From Halopseudomonas xiamenensis (GTDB taxonomy: Bacteria > Pseudomonadota > Gammaproteobacteria > Pseudomonadales > Pseudomonadaceae), in the NCBI RefSeq assembly GCF_014219065.1, contig NZ_JACLGO010000004.1:122676-186675 (forward strand): a stretch of DNA of 64,000 nt, written 5' to 3'. Below, in pieces: positions 61,071 to 64,000 of this stretch (position 1 is the first letter of the stretch; each line of letters opens with the position of its first letter). The notes beneath the pieces are model-generated. The model had not been told where the DNA came from, made no database searches, and saw only the letters and a list, made by a program, of their open reading frames with translations. Made by a program: the position numbers and the translations under genes.

Positions 61071-61943
61071 TTACCCCACGGCGAGCAGAAACGCCCTCAC
61101 CCGCTGCGCCGCCAGTTGCGAATGCTCCTGCATGAAGCAATGCCCGCCCGGCAACTGCTCGACGCTGACATGAGCATTCGCTGCCGCCAGGCGGGCGGCG
61201 GACTGGCGGACGAAGGGGTAGCTATGGTCACCGTGGATCAGCCGCACCGGTGTGCGTATCCGCCCCAGCGAACGCCATAATCCGCGCGGCCAGGACTCGA
61301 ACACCTCGGCCTCACGCGCAGGCTCACAGCGCAGCACCACACCCTGCCCCGGCTCGTCACGCAGCGCATACTGAATATGCGCCCGCAATCCCGCCTCCTC
61401 CCAGCCACGAAAGATACCGCGCCCCTGGAACCGCTCGAACACCGCCTGGCGATCCGGCCACTGCTGCCGCCGGTTGCGCGCGCCCTCGGCCATCGGATTG
61501 CGCAGCAGCCAGCCGAACATATGCCGCAGCAGGATCTGACGACGCGGGAACAGCACCGGGTCGAGCAGCACCGCACGCTGGAAAAGCTGCGGGTGCGCCG
61601 CCAGGATCAGGCTGGTCAGCACGCCACCAAAGCTGTGGCCGGCGGCATACAGTGGCACCTCGCCGAATATCCCGCGACCGGCGACAAAGGCCTCCACCGC
61701 CAGTTCAGCATTGCGGTTCCAGCCAACGAAGGCACCGCCATGGTCACTCTCGCCATGGCCCTGCATATCGCACAGCCACAGATCGAAATGCTCGGCCAGT
61801 TGTGCCAGCACCGGCTCGTAGGTGCGGCAACAGAAGCCATTACCGTGAATGAAATGCAGCAACGGCTTGCCGCTGGGTGGCATGTGCCAGCCACGCAGGG
61901 TGAAGCCGGCGGAGGATGGGTGGGACCAGGGCAACAGCGTCAT
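61071..61943 (-). CDS. Alpha/beta hydrolase
   Basis: A 290-residue alpha/beta hydrolase with the oxyanion segment HFIHGNGFCCRTYEPV, nucleophile Ser in AAGHSFGGVLTSL, acid in VRLIHGDHSYPF and catalytic His in LPGGHCFMQEHSQL. No signal peptide. Substrate unknown; the LLPWSHPSSAGFTLRGWHMPP start resembles pseudomonad hydrolases of the serine aminopeptidase/lysophospholipase kind. I start at the ATG at 61943 with AGGAAG upstream; the frame runs to 62057 without a better site. Divergent from the next hydrolase gene. Confidence 0.8.
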   Translation of the reverse strand: MTLLPWSHPSSAGFTLRGWHMPPSGKPLLHFIHGNGFCCRTYEPVLAQLAEHFDLWLCDMQGHGESDHGGAFVGWNRNAELAVEAFVAGRGIFGEVPLYAAGHSFGGVLTSLILAAHPQLFQRAVLLDPVLFPRRQILLRHMFGWLLRNPMAEGARNRRQQWPDRQAVFERFQGRGIFRGWEEAGLRAHIQYALRDEPGQGVVLRCEPAREAEVFESWPRGLWRSLGRIRTPVRLIHGDHSYPFVRQSAARLAAANAHVSVEQLPGGHCFMQEHSQLAAQRVRAFLLAVG

Positions 61944-62068
61944 GTACGGAATACTTCCTGAAACGAGGTGCCCCAGTCTATTACGCAGCACCCGCTCTGT
62001 CAGGTTCACGCTGCGCTTATTGATGCCATGGATTATGCTGGCCAACCCAATCTTCACCAGGAGTCTCG

Positions 62069-62857
62069 ATGCTGCATACCATCATACAAGGCCAGGGCTG
62101 GCCGCTGGTCTGGGGCCATGGGCAGATGAGCAGCATCGCCCAGGAGGATGCGGGCGGCTGGTTCCACCGCCCGGGAGCGGACCTGATCCGACGTATCCGT
62201 TACGACGCCTGCGGCCACGGTCACTCCCCCGGCAGCCGCGAAACAGCGCGCTATCGCTGGCCGCGGCTGGCGCAGGACATGCTGGAGGTTGCCCGGCGGC
62301 ACAGCGGCCAGCCACGCTTTGCCCTGGGCGGCCAGTCGATGGGCTGCGCCAGCGCATTGCATGCCGCGGTAGCCGCACCCGACGAGGTCAGCCATCTGGT
62401 ACTGGCGCTGCCACCCTGCGCCTGGCAGCAGCGCGCCGGTCAGGCCCGGCGCTCGCGGCAGATGGCAACACTGATCGCCCGACGCGGGCTGGCGTCACTG
62501 GCACGCCTGGCGGCGGGTGACTCCACCCTGCCGCCCTGGTTGCGCCAGGCCCAGCCACAACAGGCAGAACTGACCCGTGCAGCCATGGCGGCCTTCGATG
62601 CCGAGGTGCTGCAGGCGGTACTGCTCGGCGCCGCCGACTCCGACCTGCCGCCGCTGGAACGATTGCGTGAGCTGAAGATACCGACATTGATCCTGGCCTG
62701 GCACGACGACCCGCTGCACCCGATGCGCAGCGCCAAGCTGCTGGCCGGGCATCTACCGCAGGCGCAGCTGGTCATCGCCGATAACATGCAGGACCTGGCC
62801 GCCTGGCCCGGGCGGATCAGCCGGTTTGTCGCTTCAGCCCAGGAACTGTTCGAATAA
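62069..62857 (+). CDS. Alpha/beta hydrolase lacking an obvious catalytic His
   Basis: A 262-residue alpha/beta hydrolase fold. Nucleophile Ser is in ALGGQSMGCASAL; an acid may be in ILAWHDDPLHPM. After the last strand, where the catalytic His is expected, the sequence reads VIADNMQDLAAW with no His. His in DDPLHP or AGHLPQ might substitute, or the protein may be non-enzymatic. AGGAG lies before the ATG. It is divergent from the other hydrolase gene across about 125 bases. Confidence 0.75.
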   Translation: MLHTIIQGQGWPLVWGHGQMSSIAQEDAGGWFHRPGADLIRRIRYDACGHGHSPGSRETARYRWPRLAQDMLEVARRHSGQPRFALGGQSMGCASALHAAVAAPDEVSHLVLALPPCAWQQRAGQARRSRQMATLIARRGLASLARLAAGDSTLPPWLRQAQPQQAELTRAAMAAFDAEVLQAVLLGAADSDLPPLERLRELKIPTLILAWHDDPLHPMRSAKLLAGHLPQAQLVIADNMQDLAAWPGRISRFVASAQELFE

Positions 62858-62930
62858 CACTGTGCCGCTCTCCACAGCATTATCCTCGGTGCAGGCGGTA
62901 ATGCTGTTCACTCAACGCCGTCCCCTTTCC

Positions 62931-63079
62931 TCGTCATCCCTCGCCTCTCCCCGTCATCCTTCGCCTCTCCTCGTCATCCTTCGCTTCTTCCCGTCATCCT
63001 TCGCGAAGGCGAAGGATCCACAGATCACTCGGGGTTAGCCGGCACCCTGGATCCTTCGCCTTCGCGAAGGATGACGGGG
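62931..63079. repeat. REPIN with a 20-base tandem duplication of its arm
   Basis: CCGTCATCCTTCGCGAAGGC (62991-63010, extending to 63020) and its inverted partner (63049-63079) form a REPIN like that at 60.9 kb. Directly before it come three 20-base units (62931, 62951, 62971), each with CGTCATCCTTCGC or a one-base variant and a CT-rich end, so CGTCATCC appears four times at exact 20-base spacing. Beyond 63079 GGGGAAAGGGGACGGGGAA is a purine-rich tail. This occupies most of the 270-base gap. Confidence 0.88.
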
Positions 63080-63127
63080 AAAGGGGACGGGGAAAAACGA
63101 AGGCTGACGGCGCGCAGGATAACGGGG

Positions 63128-63844
63128 CTAACGCAGGATATAGTCGACGCTGGTCACCACCCGCACCTTCTTGGTCTCGGGAGTGTAGGGATCAACATCC
63201 TCGATACTGAAATAGCCCTGCGAGGCACGGCGGATGCTGCCTACCTCAGCGCCGGCATCGCGGGCGAACTGGTCCGCTGCGGCGCGAGCTTCCTGGGTGG
63301 CCAGGGCGATCATTTCCGGTTTGATCGCATTGAGCTGGGTGAAGATGAACTGCGGCTGATGCTCGTAGCTCTGGGTCAGCGCCACACCGGACTTGACCAG
63401 GTCACCGACGCTCTGCATGCCGCTCTTGACCCGCTCGATGTCGCTGGTGCGCACCAGCACGGTGACTTCGGCGCGGTAGCGCTGCGGCGGCATGTTCGAA
63501 CCATACAGGTTGGCGTGCTGGTCGGTGATCTTCGGCATCGACAGCTGCAGATCCTCTTCAGCGAACCCCTTGAGCAGCAGGAACGAGCGGATCAGGTCCT
63601 GCTGGGTCTCGATATCACCCTGCAACACATCCAGGCCGTCGCCCATCACCGTGAAGTTGATCGGCCACAGCGCCAGATCCGCCTCCACCGTGCGCTCGGC
63701 CAGGCCCTTGACGCTGACCACCTTGTCGGCATCACGGAACTGCAGCAAGCCGGTCTTGATGCTCACCGCCATGAAAGCCAGCGCCAGCGCCAGCAGGGCT
63801 GCCGCCACCACGGCAAACAACGAAACCCGCGAATTGTCAGTCAT
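63128..63844 (-). CDS. SIMPL-domain (DUF541) protein, membrane-anchored
   Basis: A 238-residue protein with an N-terminal signal anchor (VSLFAVVAAALLALALAFMAVSI) and a SIMPL/DUF541 domain: VVSVKGLAERTVEADLALWPINFTV, then DLIRSFLLLKGFAEEDLQ and ARAAADQFARDAGAEVGSIRRASQG. Domain faces the periplasm. Function of the family is unclear (oxidative stress effects are reported for YggE). I start at the ATG at 63844 with GGGGGTGG upstream. Confidence 0.85.
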   Translation of the reverse strand: MTDNSRVSLFAVVAAALLALALAFMAVSIKTGLLQFRDADKVVSVKGLAERTVEADLALWPINFTVMGDGLDVLQGDIETQQDLIRSFLLLKGFAEEDLQLSMPKITDQHANLYGSNMPPQRYRAEVTVLVRTSDIERVKSGMQSVGDLVKSGVALTQSYEHQPQFIFTQLNAIKPEMIALATQEARAAADQFARDAGAEVGSIRRASQGYFSIEDVDPYTPETKKVRVVTSVDYILR

Positions 63845-64000
63845 CCAACCACCCCCATATTGCCGTTCGATCATTCATCACACTTTTGGGACCAGCTTCA
63901 CTTCCCCGTCACCTGCCTCACTCCACCGTCATTGCGTATAGGGACTCCTCCCCGGTTGCAAGCTCCGATGGTTGAAAAACATAAAGCCGATGCGTGCGTA
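63845..64000. other. Upstream region of the SIMPL gene to the window end
   Basis: 156 bases with no reading frame or hairpin I can support. It should hold the promoter of the minus-strand SIMPL gene; GTATAG (63936-63941 on the plus strand) read in reverse gives CTATAC as a possible -10. Nothing further is claimed. Confidence 0.3.

Noticed and set aside
61071..63127. Two adjacent hydrolases as a duplicated pair
   Set aside because: They differ in length, motifs and orientation; no similarity beyond the general fold is evident.

Overview
The window is a gene-dense, GC-rich (roughly 60-65% by eye) chromosomal segment from a gamma-proteobacterium of the Pseudomonadaceae. The evidence is gene content: an MvaT-type nucleoid protein, RpoS, BifA, MexVW, OlsBA, an edd/pgl/eda Entner-Doudoroff set, GfnR-AdhC-FghA, and REP-type palindromes between genes. 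An ectABCD-ask operon for ectoine and hydroxyectoine points to a salt-adapted lineage such as Stutzerimonas or Halopseudomonas; that is inference from gene content. I see no phage, insertion sequence, CRISPR array, tRNA or rRNA.

Layout. 1-5.6 kb: ahpC (3' part), ahpF, a HerA-like ATPase, a CBS protein, purU and mvaT. 5.7-8.8 kb: sbcB, a PilZ protein and a tandem universal stress protein. 8.8-15.1 kb: carbon metabolism, with edd-pgl-eda divergent from pykA, which converges on a class I fumarase. 15.4-25.5 kb: a membrane diguanylate cyclase, a cardiolipin-synthase-like enzyme, olsBA, acpH with a coupled coiled-coil membrane protein, argP/argO, sodB and bifA. 25.5-31.3 kb: lemA with a GIDE/EF-hand membrane protein, and the RND pump genes mexVW. 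31.5-37.4 kb: the tightly overlapping ispF-truD-surE-pcm-popT-nlpD-rpoS run. 37.4-41 kb: two structured repeats, then fghA-adhC with divergent gfnR. 41-49.2 kb: a DUF4168 protein, a histidine kinase/NtrC-type regulator pair and a MacA-MacB-outer-membrane-factor exporter. 49.2-56 kb: REP-rich intergenic DNA, a small unknown gene, an alpha/beta hydrolase, yhhQ under an apparent preQ1-I riboswitch, ligB and speA. 56-61 kb: ectABCD-ask. 61-64 kb: two alpha/beta hydrolases, REPINs and a SIMPL-domain protein.

Recurring themes are stress defence (AhpCF, SodB, Usp, RpoS, formaldehyde detoxification, compatible solutes), cyclic-di-GMP control (a PilZ protein, a cyclase with an I-site, BifA) and envelope lipids and export (ornithine lipids, cardiolipin, PopT, NlpD, MexVW, MacAB-OMF). 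The strongest points for a second look are: the preQ1-I-like aptamer whose 3' strand overlaps the yhhQ ribosome-binding site; a pair of head-to-head repeats between fghA and ispF with covarying inner and outer stems; the apparent synteny break between mexW and rpoS; an inverted repeat just before ectA; a canonical EF-hand inside a GIDE-family protein; and several extragenic palindrome families, some tandemly amplified.
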